DNA from: JALSHZ01 sp964614535
GTDB taxonomy: Bacteria > Pseudomonadota > Gammaproteobacteria > UWMA-0217
Assembly (NCBI GenBank): GCA_964614535.1
Contig: CAZTOZ010000029.1
Location: 4,881 to 68,880, forward strand
Length of the DNA: 64,000 nt
Reading direction: 5' to 3'
The notes beneath the pieces were generated by a model. That model was not told where the DNA came from, did no database searches, and saw only the letters and a list, made by a program, of their open reading frames with translations. This document shows positions 54,229 through 63,427 of this stretch, one piece after another. How positions within the stretch are numbered: position 1 is the stretch's first letter; each line of letters starts with the position of its first letter. A program made the translations under genes and the position numbers.

Positions 54229-54429
54229 CTACTGCGCCAGACTGGCCGGATAACCCGCCGCCTCCAACGCCGCGATCACCGCCTGGGGATCCACCGCGCC
54301 GGTCACCCTCGCCTGCTTCGCCTCCAGATCCACCTCTACCTGTTCGACACCCTCCAGCGCCTTCAGCGCCGCCTCCACAGCGGAGACACAGCCACCACAC
54401 ATCATCTTTTCCACATTGAACGTCAACAT
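54229..54429 (-). CDS. copZ: CopZ-like copper chaperone (HMA domain)
   Basis: 66-residue single HMA domain with the Cu-binding loop KMMCGGC (9-14) followed by VSAVEAALKALEGVEQVEVDLEAKQARV. The ATG at 54429 is chosen for the GAGGA 8 nt upstream; an in-frame ATG further upstream would add 15 residues. It presumably hands Cu(I) to the adjacent CopA. Confidence 0.88.
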   Translation of the reverse strand: MLTFNVEKMMCGGCVSAVEAALKALEGVEQVEVDLEAKQARVTGAVDPQAVIAALEAAGYPASLAQ

Positions 54430-54540
54430 CGTCGAATCCTCATCGGTTACATCGGTCATGATCGCGCCATAATAGCCCATGGCGTAACCATCATGCCCCA
54501 CTCAGAACCAGCGCTCCGAACTCGACACAGCACCCGGTAA

Positions 54541-54553
54541 ACTGTTGAACAGT
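54541..54553. promoter_or_regulatory. Perfect 13-bp palindrome in the copZ/moxR divergent region
   Basis: ACTGTT-G-AACAGT (54541-54553) about 110 bp before copZ and 137 bp before moxR. It could be an operator for either unit; no MerR-type long-spacer promoter was found here. Confidence 0.3.
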
Positions 54554-54689
54554 CGATCCATGGCCTTGTCGACGACGAAAACAATCCATGAGATTTCCTG
54601 TATCCCCACATTTTCCATGGGCTGAGGGCATGGAAAATGGCGCCCGGCCACTGCCCGCCGCGCGAACCCGCTGGGGTATACTGCCCGCC

Positions 54690-55649
54690 ATGACCCAATC
54701 CAAACTCGATGCCCTGCGCAGTCAGCTCGAACAGGTGATCGTCGGGCAGTCGGCGCTGATCGACCGGCTCATCGTCACGCTTTTGGCGGGGGGGCATGTG
54801 CTGCTCGAAGGCCCGCCGGGGCTGGCGAAGACGACGGCGGTCCATGCGTTGGCGTCGGCGATCGACGCATCCTATCAGCGCATTCAGTTCACCCCCGATC
54901 TGATGCCGGCCGATCTTTTGGGCAGCGAGATCTTCGAGCCGGGCAACGGCGGTTTCCGTTTCATTCCCGGGCCGATCTTCCACGAGATTCTGCTCGCCGA
55001 CGAGATCAACCGCGCGCCGCCGAAGGTGCAGTCGGCACTGCTGGAGGCGATGGCGGAGCATCAGGTGACGGTGGCCGGGGAGACACGCCATCTGCCGGAC
55101 ATCTTCATCGTGCTGGCGACCCAGAACCCGCTGGAGCAGGCCGGCACCTACCCGCTGCCCGAGGCGCAGCTCGACCGTTTTCTGTTCAAGCTCGTGCTCG
55201 ACTACCCCTCGCTGGAGGAGGAGGTGGAGATCGCCCGCCGCGCCCGCCAGGTGGCGGAGGGGCATCTCGAAGCGGCGGTGGAGGCACAGCTCAAGCCGGC
55301 GGACATTCTGCTGCTGCGGCGGGAGGTGGATGCGGTGTTCATCGAGCCGCGGCTGGAGCGCTACGCCGTGGAGCTGGTGGCCGCAACCCGCAACGTCGCC
55401 CGCTTCGATACCGCCTGGGAAGGCGTCGTCACCGCTGGCGCCTCGCCACGGGGCTCGATCGCATTGCTGCGGGCGGCGATGGCGCGCGCCTTTCTCGAAG
55501 GGCGGGACTACGTACTGCCCGAGGACATCGTCGAGCTGGCGCCCGACGTACTCCGCCACCGGCTGGTGATGAGTTTCTCGGCCGAGGCCCAAGGGATCGG
55601 CGCCGACCGGATCATCGCCACTCTCATCGACCGGATCGCCGCGCCGTGA
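54690..55649 (+). CDS. MoxR-family AAA+ ATPase
   Basis: 319 residues. Walker A EGPPGLAKTT, Walker B ILLADEINRAPPKVQSALLEAM, sensor VLATQNPLEQAGTYPLPEAQLDRFLF, and the C-terminal lid (AGASPRGSIALLRAAMARAFLEGRDYVLPEDI). MoxR ATPases act as chaperones or activators for VWA-domain proteins encoded next to them; here five such partners follow. The start ATG at 54690 gives the common N-terminus. Confidence 0.95.
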   Translation: MTQSKLDALRSQLEQVIVGQSALIDRLIVTLLAGGHVLLEGPPGLAKTTAVHALASAIDASYQRIQFTPDLMPADLLGSEIFEPGNGGFRFIPGPIFHEILLADEINRAPPKVQSALLEAMAEHQVTVAGETRHLPDIFIVLATQNPLEQAGTYPLPEAQLDRFLFKLVLDYPSLEEEVEIARRARQVAEGHLEAAVEAQLKPADILLLRREVDAVFIEPRLERYAVELVAATRNVARFDTAWEGVVTAGASPRGSIALLRAAMARAFLEGRDYVLPEDIVELAPDVLRHRLVMSFSAEAQGIGADRIIATLIDRIAAP

Positions 55650-56596
55650 GCCGCGCCACCGCCGTCACCACCCGCCCGCTGCTCGACCGGGCGGAGATCG
55701 ACGCCCTCATCGCCGCCGCCAGTGGCGCCCCGGCAGCGGCACCACAACCGATCCACCGGGGCAGGCGCAGCGGCGAACGGCTCACCCGCCAACCCGGCAG
55801 CGGCGCCGACCTTGCCGACCTGCGCAACTATCAACCCGGCGACGACATCCGTCACATCGACTGGCGTGCCTCGGCCCGCGCCCGCCAGCCGATGCTACGC
55901 ACTTGGCACGAGGAAAGGCGCGATGCCTTCGTCGTACTGCTCGACCGCCGCGCGGCAATGCGTTTCGGCAGCCGTCGCCGGCTCAAGGTCACCCAGGGGG
56001 CAAGGCTCGCGATCACGCTGCTGGCCCGCGAAGCCTGGCGTGGCCGCGAGGTGGGCGTGCTGCTGCTCGACACGCCGCCACGGTGGGTCCCACCCGCCGC
56101 CGGCAGCGGCGCCCTGGCCCGGCTGGTCCCCCCGATCGTCGCGGCCGCGCCGCCGCTGCCCCCGGACGCGACCGACGCCTGGCCAGCCGCTGCGGCGCTG
56201 CTGGCGGCACGGCTCGACCCCGACAGCGAACTGGTGCTGATCTCCGACTTCAACGATGTCGGCCCCGACTTCGGGAGACTGCTACTCGGCCTGGGCCAGC
56301 GCTACCGTTGCCGGCTGACCCAGATCAGCGACCCACTGGAGCAGGCACCGGCACGGGTCGCCGGCCTGCGGCTCTGCTGGGGCCGACACTGCATCACCGC
56401 CACGGCCGCGCGGATCCGGGCGCTGCAGGCACGGCAGCAGGTCATCGCCCAATCGCTCGACACCAACTGCCGCAAGGCCGGCGTGGCATACTCGACACTG
56501 TCGACCGACGCCGACACACTGCCCGGCCAAGACGAACCATCGCAAGAGCGCTCCGATGGAACGAAAGCCCCATTGCGACCTGACCCAACACGCTGA
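55646..56596 (+). CDS. DUF58 domain protein of the MoxR/Bat operon
   Basis: 316 residues with GTG start overlapping the moxR stop (GTGA). The DUF58 signature is clear: GRRSGERLTRQPGSGADLADLRNYQPGDDIRHIDWRASARA. A VWA-like part follows (AFVVLLDRRAAMRFG, ELVLISDFND) in which the metal site is degenerate. It usually works with MoxR and the Bat proteins. The Ser/Asp-rich tail is not conserved. Confidence 0.9.
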   Translation: MSRATAVTTRPLLDRAEIDALIAAASGAPAAAPQPIHRGRRSGERLTRQPGSGADLADLRNYQPGDDIRHIDWRASARARQPMLRTWHEERRDAFVVLLDRRAAMRFGSRRRLKVTQGARLAITLLAREAWRGREVGVLLLDTPPRWVPPAAGSGALARLVPPIVAAAPPLPPDATDAWPAAAALLAARLDPDSELVLISDFNDVGPDFGRLLLGLGQRYRCRLTQISDPLEQAPARVAGLRLCWGRHCITATAARIRALQARQQVIAQSLDTNCRKAGVAYSTLSTDADTLPGQDEPSQERSDGTKAPLRPDPTR

Positions 56597-56614
56597 TGCA
56601 CATCCGGTAACCCC

Positions 56615-56935
56615 ATGAAGCCCGCTGACCTCGCCGGCATCCACGACATCCTGCCGCTGCCCCCCGAACCCCGCTGGGGCCTGCTGCTCGCCGTCGTCGC
56701 GCTGCCCACCCTCGGGCTGCTGCTCTGGTTCGGCTGGCGCCGGCTGCACCCGCTGACGCGCCTGGAGCGGGCATTGCGCCAAGGCCGGATCGGCACCCGC
56801 GAGGCGGCCCACCGGCTGGCGCGTCTGGGTGGGCTACCCCCCGATCTCGCTGGCGAGATCGACCACCTGCGCTTCAACCGCCGCCCACCCGACCGCCACA
56901 CCCTGCTGGCACTCATCACCCGGCTCCGTGACTGA
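56615..56935 (+). CDS. DUF4381 membrane protein of the Bat operon
   Basis: 106 residues: a periplasmic N-terminus with LAGIHDILPLPPEPRWG, one transmembrane helix (LLLAVVALPTLGLLLWFGW) and a cytoplasmic tail. This small protein is regularly found between the DUF58 and VWA genes of Bat operons; its role is unknown. The last bases overlap the next gene by 8 bp. Confidence 0.88.
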   Translation: MKPADLAGIHDILPLPPEPRWGLLLAVVALPTLGLLLWFGWRRLHPLTRLERALRQGRIGTREAAHRLARLGGLPPDLAGEIDHLRFNRRPPDRHTLLALITRLRD

Positions 56936-57944
56936 AGGCTTTCTCGACAGCTTCCGCCTGCTGCAACCGGCCTGGCTGCTGGCGCTGCCGCCGCTGCTGT
57001 GGTGGCTGTACCGCCACCGCCGGTGGCCGCAATGGCCGCCACTGCTGCCACCGGCGCGGCTGCGCTTTCCACCGCTGGCGCGGCTGGAAGATGGCGCCGC
57101 CAGCGCCACCGGTAGCGAGCACGACGGCACGCGCCGACTGCCCGGCGCGGCACTGGTGCTGCTGATCGTGGCGCTGGCCCAACCGGTGGTGGAAACCGCG
57201 ACGCTGACAGGGGAACGCCGCGCCGAACCGGTGGATCTGGTGCTGCTGGTGGGCACGGCAGTGACGATGAACCTGCGCGACTACCACGCCGACGGCGAGC
57301 GGGTGAGCCGGATGACGATGCTCAAGACGTTGCTGGCCGACTTCGTGCGGCGCTGGTCGGGACGCCGCATCGCGCTGGTGGTGCTCGGCGACCCACCGGC
57401 CATCTGGCTGCCGCCCACCACCGACCGCGAGGTGGTACTGGATGCCATCGCCCGGCTGCGAACCGGTCTCGGCGGCCGGCTCAGCGACACTGGCGGCGCG
57501 CTGCGGCTGATCGCCGAACGCTTCGCCGGTGAAGGCGAAAAGGTGGTGCTGCTGCTGACCGACGCCGGGCTGCAACTGGGCTCAACGGCACCGGAGACGG
57601 GCGCGCAGGCACTGGCCGACAGCGGCCTGACGCTGCACACCATCGCGGTCGGCTCGGCGGACCCTGCCGCGGCCGAAAAGAGCGCCACCGGCCTGCTCCA
57701 CACACCGGTCGATCTCGAACTGATGCGGCGACTGGCCGAGATCGGCCACGGCCGGATGTTCCGCGCACTGGACACCGAACACATGCGCCACGCATTGGCC
57801 ACGATCGAGGCGAACCACCGCCGGCCACCGCCACCCAGCGAACGGCACCGGCTGTCACAACCGCTCTATCCATGGTGCATCGGCGCGGCGATGTTGCTGT
57901 TGCTCGCCAGCCTGGCCACCGCCCGACGGAGCACCACGCCATGA
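56928..57944 (+). CDS. BatA-like VWA-domain membrane protein with degenerate MIDAS
   Basis: About 338 residues from a GTG at 56928. An N-terminal helix (PAWLLALPPLLWWLY), a second helix (PGAALVLLIVALAQPV), a VWA domain (~100-300) and a C-terminal helix (PWCIGAAMLLLLASLATA) match BatA/BatB. The metal-binding DxSxS motif is replaced by a VGTAVTM stretch (108-114), so metal-dependent adhesion is probably lost. The stop overlaps the next start (ATGA). Related Bat proteins of Bacteroides and Leptospira are linked to aerotolerance or oxidative stress. Confidence 0.88.
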   Translation: MTEGFLDSFRLLQPAWLLALPPLLWWLYRHRRWPQWPPLLPPARLRFPPLARLEDGAASATGSEHDGTRRLPGAALVLLIVALAQPVVETATLTGERRAEPVDLVLLVGTAVTMNLRDYHADGERVSRMTMLKTLLADFVRRWSGRRIALVVLGDPPAIWLPPTTDREVVLDAIARLRTGLGGRLSDTGGALRLIAERFAGEGEKVVLLLTDAGLQLGSTAPETGAQALADSGLTLHTIAVGSADPAAAEKSATGLLHTPVDLELMRRLAEIGHGRMFRALDTEHMRHALATIEANHRRPPPPSERHRLSQPLYPWCIGAAMLLLLASLATARRSTTP

Positions 57945-59683
57945 CGGCCCTCTACTGGCGCGAGGCGGCCTGGCTCTGGGCCTCGCTGTTGCCACTGCTA
58001 CTGCCGCCAGTCACCCTGTTGCAGCGCCACCGGCGGCTGACCCGCCTGATCGACCCGCCACTGCTACCGTGGGCCGAGGCGCCCGGCGGCGGCAGCACCG
58101 GGCGGTGGCGGCCGGGTGCGCTGGCGCTGGCCTGGGTGTTGCTCTGCATCGCCCTGGCCGGGCCACGTACACCGCGCTGGGTGCCGCCGGAACTGCGCCC
58201 GGCCGCCGGCAGCGTGGTCGCCGTGCTCGACTTCTCCGCCTCGATGCGAGCGCGGGACCTCCAGCCAGACCGGCGCCAGCACGCCGTAGAGGCCCTGAGC
58301 CACTGGCTGGCCCGCAGCCGTGGAAGACCGGCGCTGGGGTTGGTGGTGTTCGCCGGCGATGCGCACCCGTTGCTGCCACCCACCAACGACACGGCGCTGC
58401 TGCGCCATTTCCTCGAGGCGCTGCCACAAGTCGAGCCGCCCACGCTCGGCAACGCGCTGGCCGACGCGCTGACCACGGCGGCGGGGATGCTGCGACAACG
58501 CGAGGGCGAGCGGGTGGTGCTGCTACTGAGCGACGGCGACATCGAAGCGGCCGTGCGGCAGCGGGCCATCGACACCATCGCATCGATGCTGAAACCACGA
58601 CAGATCCGGCTGGTGGTGGTCGGCATCGGCGGCCCGGAGAAGGTGGCGCTGCCGGCGGCGCTGGCCAACGACCTGTCGGGCACGTCGCAAGCGGTGCTGA
58701 CGAGGCGCGAAACCGCCGTGCTGAAGCACCTCGCCAAGGCCGCCGGGGGCCACTACCTGCCGCTGGAGCAGGTTGGCCAGCGGGGCCTCGACGACGTGGC
58801 CGGATTGCCGCCGCCACGAATCGACCCGGCCGATGCGGGACGGGTGGTATGGCAAGAGTGGTTCGGCCTGCCGCTGGTGGCGGCGCTGGCGCTGCTGATG
58901 GTGGCACTGGGCCCATCACCGCGGGTGGCGGCGTTGCTCGTCGCCGCCCTGCTGCCGCCACCACCCGCGGCCGCCGACAGCGGCATGGCCGCATTGCAGC
59001 GCGGCGACCATGCCACGGCACGCACCCTGTTCGCGCAACGACAGGGCTACCGCGCCCGCCTCGGCGAAGGCATCGCCTGCTACCGGTTGCAGGACTGGCT
59101 CTGCGCCCGCCAGGCCTTCGCCCAGGCCGCCTGGCTGGCACGGAACGACCGCGAGCGGGGACGGGCTGTCTTCAATCTCGGCAACGCCCACTTCCAGCTC
59201 GGCGAGTTCGAGGAGGCGGCGGTGCTGTTCGACCAGGCCCGGGCACTCGGCGTCCCCGCCTCCGCCGCCGAACGCAACCTGGCATTCGCCAACGAGCTGG
59301 CCGAATCGCTGCGCAAGTACCACCGCCATCTGGCGGCGGTGCAGCGCAAGGCCGACTGGCTGGCGCAGGCGCGGGACATCCCCGACGACCTGCTGGAAAG
59401 GATGACCGAAGGCCTCTGGCTGAAGCTGGAACAAGCACGACCCGGGATCATCCGTGAACTCGGACGGGAGAAGGTGCGGACGCTGATCCGCAACGGCGTG
59501 GCGCGGGCGCTGGGCATCGCGCCGGAGACGACGACCGCCACGAACGCCGGCTGGGCCGCCAATACGACGAGCCAGGCGCCCCGGGACACCGCCGGACTGC
59601 TCGACCGACTGCTGCCGCTGGAGGCCGGACTCGGTGCGCCACCGGCCAAACCCTACCGCCGCGAAGGGTTGCGGCCATGGTGA
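57941..59683 (+). CDS. BatB-type VWA protein fused to TPR domain (BatB-BatC)
   Basis: 580 residues. Two N-terminal helices and a VWA domain with an intact MIDAS (VVAVLDFSASM, Asp97-Ser99-Ser101; later TNDTALL and LLSDGD) are followed by a transmembrane segment (LPLVAALALLMVALG). A periplasmic TPR region follows (ALQRGDHATARTLFAQ, NLGNAHFQLGEFEEAAVLFDQA), which is the separate BatC in other bacteria. The C-terminal ~100 residues are poorly conserved. The start is coupled to batA, and the stop overlaps the batD-like start. Confidence 0.9.
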   Translation: MTALYWREAAWLWASLLPLLLPPVTLLQRHRRLTRLIDPPLLPWAEAPGGGSTGRWRPGALALAWVLLCIALAGPRTPRWVPPELRPAAGSVVAVLDFSASMRARDLQPDRRQHAVEALSHWLARSRGRPALGLVVFAGDAHPLLPPTNDTALLRHFLEALPQVEPPTLGNALADALTTAAGMLRQREGERVVLLLSDGDIEAAVRQRAIDTIASMLKPRQIRLVVVGIGGPEKVALPAALANDLSGTSQAVLTRRETAVLKHLAKAAGGHYLPLEQVGQRGLDDVAGLPPPRIDPADAGRVVWQEWFGLPLVAALALLMVALGPSPRVAALLVAALLPPPPAAADSGMAALQRGDHATARTLFAQRQGYRARLGEGIACYRLQDWLCARQAFAQAAWLARNDRERGRAVFNLGNAHFQLGEFEEAAVLFDQARALGVPASAAERNLAFANELAESLRKYHRHLAAVQRKADWLAQARDIPDDLLERMTEGLWLKLEQARPGIIRELGREKVRTLIRNGVARALGIAPETTTATNAGWAANTTSQAPRDTAGLLDRLLPLEAGLGAPPAKPYRREGLRPW

Positions 59684-61101
59684 GAACGGGCCTCCTCGTG
59701 CTGCTGCTGACCAGCGGCTGCCTCGGCGCCGCCGAGCTGACGCTGACGCTCGACAGCACGACGATCGAACGCGGAAGGCTCTTCATCGGTCAGTTGCACT
59801 ATCACGGCAAACGCGACGACGGCCCGGCCGATCTGCGGCCCTGGGAAAAGCATTTCCATATCGAACGCAGCAATTTTTCCCGGCGACAGCGCGAAAACGG
59901 CATCGACAGCAGCGAAGACATCCGGCTCTATCCCCGCTTCAGCGGCGACGGCGTCATCGACGCCATTGCCCACGGCGGCGTCATCATGGAGCCGATCCGG
60001 GTGACGGTAACACCACTTCGACGCAACGGCATCGACGGCGACCCGGTGCTGGCGCCGCTGCCAAAGACGGCACGGGTGGGCGTGCCGGTGCCGGTGGCCG
60101 TCACCGTGCCGCTGCTGTCACCGGGCAACGAGGTGAACGCGATGCCATGGGAGGCGGACGGCTTCACCGTGCAGCCGCTGCCAGCCCTGACGATCGACGA
60201 GAATGGCCAGCAGGCGGTAAAACTGCGCTGGCTGCTCTACCCGCAGATCAAGGGGGATCACCAGCTCGATCTGCCGGTGATCCAGCAGCGCGGCCACGGC
60301 CGCTGGCGCTTCCACCTGCCGCTGCAGCAGCTGCGGGTGATGCCATTGCCAAGCTATCTGCCACCGACGCTGCCGGTCGGCGCAATCAGCGCCACCTCAA
60401 GGGCAGTGACGATCGACGGTCACCCCCACTGGGAGTTGACGCTGCACGGCAAGGGGCGGATCGACGACCATCCCTGGGGCCTGCACGATGCCATCGTCCG
60501 CGCCACCGGTATCGACGAGGAGGCCATCGTAGCGATCGGCGAGACCGTCGCTGCCGACGGCCTGCGCCACAAGCGCTGGCGCTTTCCGGTGCCACGCTGG
60601 ACGCTGCCATGGCCGGCCGGGCCGGCACTGGCGCTGCGCTGGTACGATCCCGACGAAGGCCGGGTGCGGACGCTGCGCCACCGACTCGAACGCGCCGGCA
60701 ACCTCCCGAGCGGGTTCGGCGGCCTGCTGGTGTTGGCCATGGCCATTGCCGCCATTGCCGCAGGGGGCCCAGCCACCCGTGGAGTGCGGCGGCTGTTCAC
60801 GTGGTGGCGCCAACAGCGGCGGCTGCGGGCGGCCACGACGGCGGACACACTGCGCCGCGCGCTGCTCGAGCACGGCGGGCATCGCCATCTGGAAGCGTGG
60901 GCCGCCGCGCGCAACAGCGTTTGCGCCACCCAGGCGGCGGCGGAGCTGAACGCGCTCTGTTTCGGCCGGCAGGCACCCGCCGGTTTCGACGCGGTGAAGG
61001 CGAAGGTGCGCCATGTCGAATCGGCGCGGCAGCGGCTGCTGCGGGCATCGACACGGACACTAACCCGAATATTTCAAAAGAACGCTGGAAAAACAGCGTA
61101 A
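59677..61101 (+). CDS. BatD-like protein
   Basis: 474 residues: a signal peptide (TGLLVLLLTSGCLGAAE; the Cys could make it a lipoprotein), beta-rich periplasmic domains of the BatD type (LTLTLDSTTIERGRLFIGQL, RLYPRFSGDGVIDAI), one transmembrane helix (~345-363, FGGLLVLAMAIAAIAAG) and a cytoplasmic tail. The final 13 or so codons and the TAA stop are supplied by the dispersed repeat at 61062-61168, so the natural C-terminus was probably replaced. Confidence 0.85.
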   Translation: MVRTGLLVLLLTSGCLGAAELTLTLDSTTIERGRLFIGQLHYHGKRDDGPADLRPWEKHFHIERSNFSRRQRENGIDSSEDIRLYPRFSGDGVIDAIAHGGVIMEPIRVTVTPLRRNGIDGDPVLAPLPKTARVGVPVPVAVTVPLLSPGNEVNAMPWEADGFTVQPLPALTIDENGQQAVKLRWLLYPQIKGDHQLDLPVIQQRGHGRWRFHLPLQQLRVMPLPSYLPPTLPVGAISATSRAVTIDGHPHWELTLHGKGRIDDHPWGLHDAIVRATGIDEEAIVAIGETVAADGLRHKRWRFPVPRWTLPWPAGPALALRWYDPDEGRVRTLRHRLERAGNLPSGFGGLLVLAMAIAAIAAGGPATRGVRRLFTWWRQQRRLRAATTADTLRRALLEHGGHRHLEAWAAARNSVCATQAAAELNALCFGRQAPAGFDAVKAKVRHVESARQRLLRASTRTLTRIFQKNAGKTA

Positions 61102-61168
61102 CGCCATGATGTAGATGACAACGCCGGGATTCCCCCCAAATCCTGCCTTCTCATGAAATATGCAGGCC
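61062..61168 (+). repeat. Dispersed structured repeat, short copy
   Basis: 107 bp from AACCCGAATATTTC (61062) to GAAATATGCAGG (ending 61166), imperfect terminal inverted repeats. It contains the hairpin ACGCTG-GAAAAA-CAGCGT, then CGCCATGAT and GGATTCCCCCC-AAATCCTG, all shared in order with the longer copy at 28975-29213. It covers the end of the batD-like gene and most of the gap to the next gene. Confidence 0.7.
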
Positions 61169-61219
61169 AAAGAAATTCGTGAATCTTTTGCGCCGACTGC
61201 GTGAGCAGCCGGCAGGACG

Positions 61220-63379
61220 ATGGTTGCTATGAAAAACAGAAGAAAGTGGCTGCTCCTCGCCACGTTGATCGCGCTGGCCATGGCCTGGCAGCTGCTGGGC
61301 CTGAGCGACTACCTGACGCTGGAGACCCTGAAGAACCGGCAGCAGGCCATTGGCCACTGGACCGACGCGCACACCGGCTTGGCGGCCATGCTCTATCTGC
61401 TGCTCTATGTCGCCGTCACCGCGCTGTCGCTGCCGGGCGCGGCGGTGATGACGCTGGCCGGCGGCGCGCTGTTCGGCCTGCCGCTGGGGGTCGTACTGGT
61501 GTCGCTGGCCTCCACCGCGGGCGCGACCCTGGCTTTTCTCATCGCCCGCTACCTGCTGCGCGACTGGGTGCAGCGCCGTTTCGGCGAGCGGCTGAGAACC
61601 GTCAATGCCGGCATCGAGAAGGACGGTGCCTTCTATCTGCTCGGCCTGCGGCTGGTGCCGGTGTTCCCGTTTTTTCTGGTCAACCTGTCGATGGCGCTGA
61701 CACCGATCCGCACCTGGACCTATGCCTGGGTGAGCTGGCTGGGGATGCTGCCGGCGACGGTGGTCTATGTCTATGCCGGCACCCAGCTGGTGAAAATCGA
61801 ATCACCGGCCGACGTTTTTTCCCCGGGCATGCTACTGGCCTTTTCGCTGCTGGGGTTGCTGCCGCTGCTGGCACGCTCGGTGCTGCGACTGCTGGAGCGG
61901 CGTCAGCGCCTCGCCCACTGGCCCCGGCCACGCCGTTTCGATCGCAACCTCATCGTCATCGGCGCCGGCGCGGGCGGGCTGGTGAGCGCCTATATCGGCG
62001 CGGCACTGAAGGCGAAGGTGACGCTGATCGAAAAAGGCGAGATGGGCGGCGACTGCCTCAACACCGGCTGTGTGCCGTCGAAGGCGCTGCTGCGAACCGC
62101 CGAACGGCTGGCCGACATCCGCCGGGCACCGGCGCTGGGCGTTACCGGAACCGACGCAACGATCGACTTCGCCGAGGTGATGGCGCGGGTGCAACGGGTG
62201 ATCGCCCGGATCGCGCCGCACGACTCGATCGAACGCTACACCGCCCTTGGCGTCGAGGTGATCACCGGCACGGCACGGCTCGAATCCCCCTGGACGGTAC
62301 GCATCGACAGCGCCGAGGGCGAACGCCGGCTGAGCGCCCGCCATATCATCATCGCCACCGGGGCACGGCCATTCGTACCACCGATCACCGGCATCGAGAC
62401 CATCGACTACCGGACATCGGACACCCTCTGGCAGCTCCAGTCACTGCCCCGGCGGCTGCTGGTGCTCGGCGGCGGCCCCATCGGCTGCGAACTGGCCCAG
62501 GCCTTCGCCCGCCTCGGCAGCGAGGTGACGCTCGTCGAAATGGCGCCACGGCTGCTGATGCGCGAGACACCGGAGGTATCGGCGTTGTTGGCCGAGCGCT
62601 TCGCCGAAGAAAACATCCGGGTGCTGACCGGCCACCGCGCCATCGGCTTCGAACGAGCAGACGGCGGGCAGCGCCTGCGCTGCGAGACCGCAAACGGTGG
62701 CACCATCGAGCTGCCGTTCGACGAGGTGCTGGTCGCCGTCGGACGCAAGGCCAACACCGACGGGCTCGGCCTCGACACCGTCGGCATCAGCCTGCGCGAC
62801 GACGGCACCATCGAAGTGGACGACTTCCTCCGCACCCGCTGCCCCACCATCTACGCCGTCGGGGACGTCACCGGCCCCTACCAGTTCACCCACACCGCCA
62901 GTCATCAGGCCTGGTACGCCGCCGTCAACGCGCTGTTCGACCCCCTGAAAAAATTTCGCGCCGACTACCGCGTCATTCCCTGGGCCACCTTCACCGATCC
63001 CGAAATCGCCCGCGTCGGCCTCAACCGCAGTGAAGCCGAAGCACGCGGCATCCCCCACGACATCACCCGCTACGACATCGACGATCTCGACCGCGCCATC
63101 ACCGACGGCGCCGCCGAAGGCTTCATCGAAGTCATCACCGCCAAGGGCAAGGACCGGATCCTCGGCGTCACCATCGTCGGCCGTCACGCCGCCGACATCA
63201 TCGCCGAATACGTGCTGGCGATGAAACACGGCATCGGCCTGAACAAAATCCTCGGCACCATCCACATCTACCCCACGATGGCGGAGGCCAACAAATACGT
63301 CGCCGGGCAGTGGAAAAAAGCCCACACCCCACAGCGCCTGCTGCAATGGCTCGAACACTTCCACCGCTGGCGCCGATGA
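61220..63379 (+). CDS. TVP38/TMEM64 (DedA-like) membrane domain fused to FAD-dependent disulfide oxidoreductase
   Basis: 719 residues. Residues 1-~220 form a VTT/SNARE-associated membrane domain (LSLPGAAVMTLAGGALFGLPLG, RLVPVFPFFLVNLSMALTPI). Residues ~240-719 form a complete class I pyridine nucleotide-disulfide oxidoreductase: FAD site VIGAGAGGLVSA, redox-active Cys279/Cys284 in GGDCLNTGCVPSK, NAD(P) site LVLGGGPIGCELAQAFARLG, second FAD site TIYAVGDVTG and a dimerisation domain with GTIHIYPTMAEA. The layout is like mercuric reductase but without the C-terminal vicinal Cys. The fusion is recurrent in proteobacteria; the substrate is unknown. ATG at 61220 or 61229. Confidence 0.92.
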   Translation: MVAMKNRRKWLLLATLIALAMAWQLLGLSDYLTLETLKNRQQAIGHWTDAHTGLAAMLYLLLYVAVTALSLPGAAVMTLAGGALFGLPLGVVLVSLASTAGATLAFLIARYLLRDWVQRRFGERLRTVNAGIEKDGAFYLLGLRLVPVFPFFLVNLSMALTPIRTWTYAWVSWLGMLPATVVYVYAGTQLVKIESPADVFSPGMLLAFSLLGLLPLLARSVLRLLERRQRLAHWPRPRRFDRNLIVIGAGAGGLVSAYIGAALKAKVTLIEKGEMGGDCLNTGCVPSKALLRTAERLADIRRAPALGVTGTDATIDFAEVMARVQRVIARIAPHDSIERYTALGVEVITGTARLESPWTVRIDSAEGERRLSARHIIIATGARPFVPPITGIETIDYRTSDTLWQLQSLPRRLLVLGGGPIGCELAQAFARLGSEVTLVEMAPRLLMRETPEVSALLAERFAEENIRVLTGHRAIGFERADGGQRLRCETANGGTIELPFDEVLVAVGRKANTDGLGLDTVGISLRDDGTIEVDDFLRTRCPTIYAVGDVTGPYQFTHTASHQAWYAAVNALFDPLKKFRADYRVIPWATFTDPEIARVGLNRSEAEARGIPHDITRYDIDDLDRAITDGAAEGFIEVITAKGKDRILGVTIVGRHAADIIAEYVLAMKHGIGLNKILGTIHIYPTMAEANKYVAGQWKKAHTPQRLLQWLEHFHRWRR

Positions 63380-63427
63380 CGAAAAATCCTTGCCATGCCG
63401 GCGCCTGATTGCTCAAACTCTGGATGA

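Noticed and set aside
52015..54429. MerR-type promoter in front of copZ-copA
   Set aside because: No TTGACC with a long dyad-containing spacer was found upstream of 54429; only the unrelated palindrome at 54541-54553.
51877..54540. Open frame of 887 codons on the plus strand opposite copA
   Set aside because: Antisense to a complete P-type ATPase; product rich in His, Arg, Asp without motifs.
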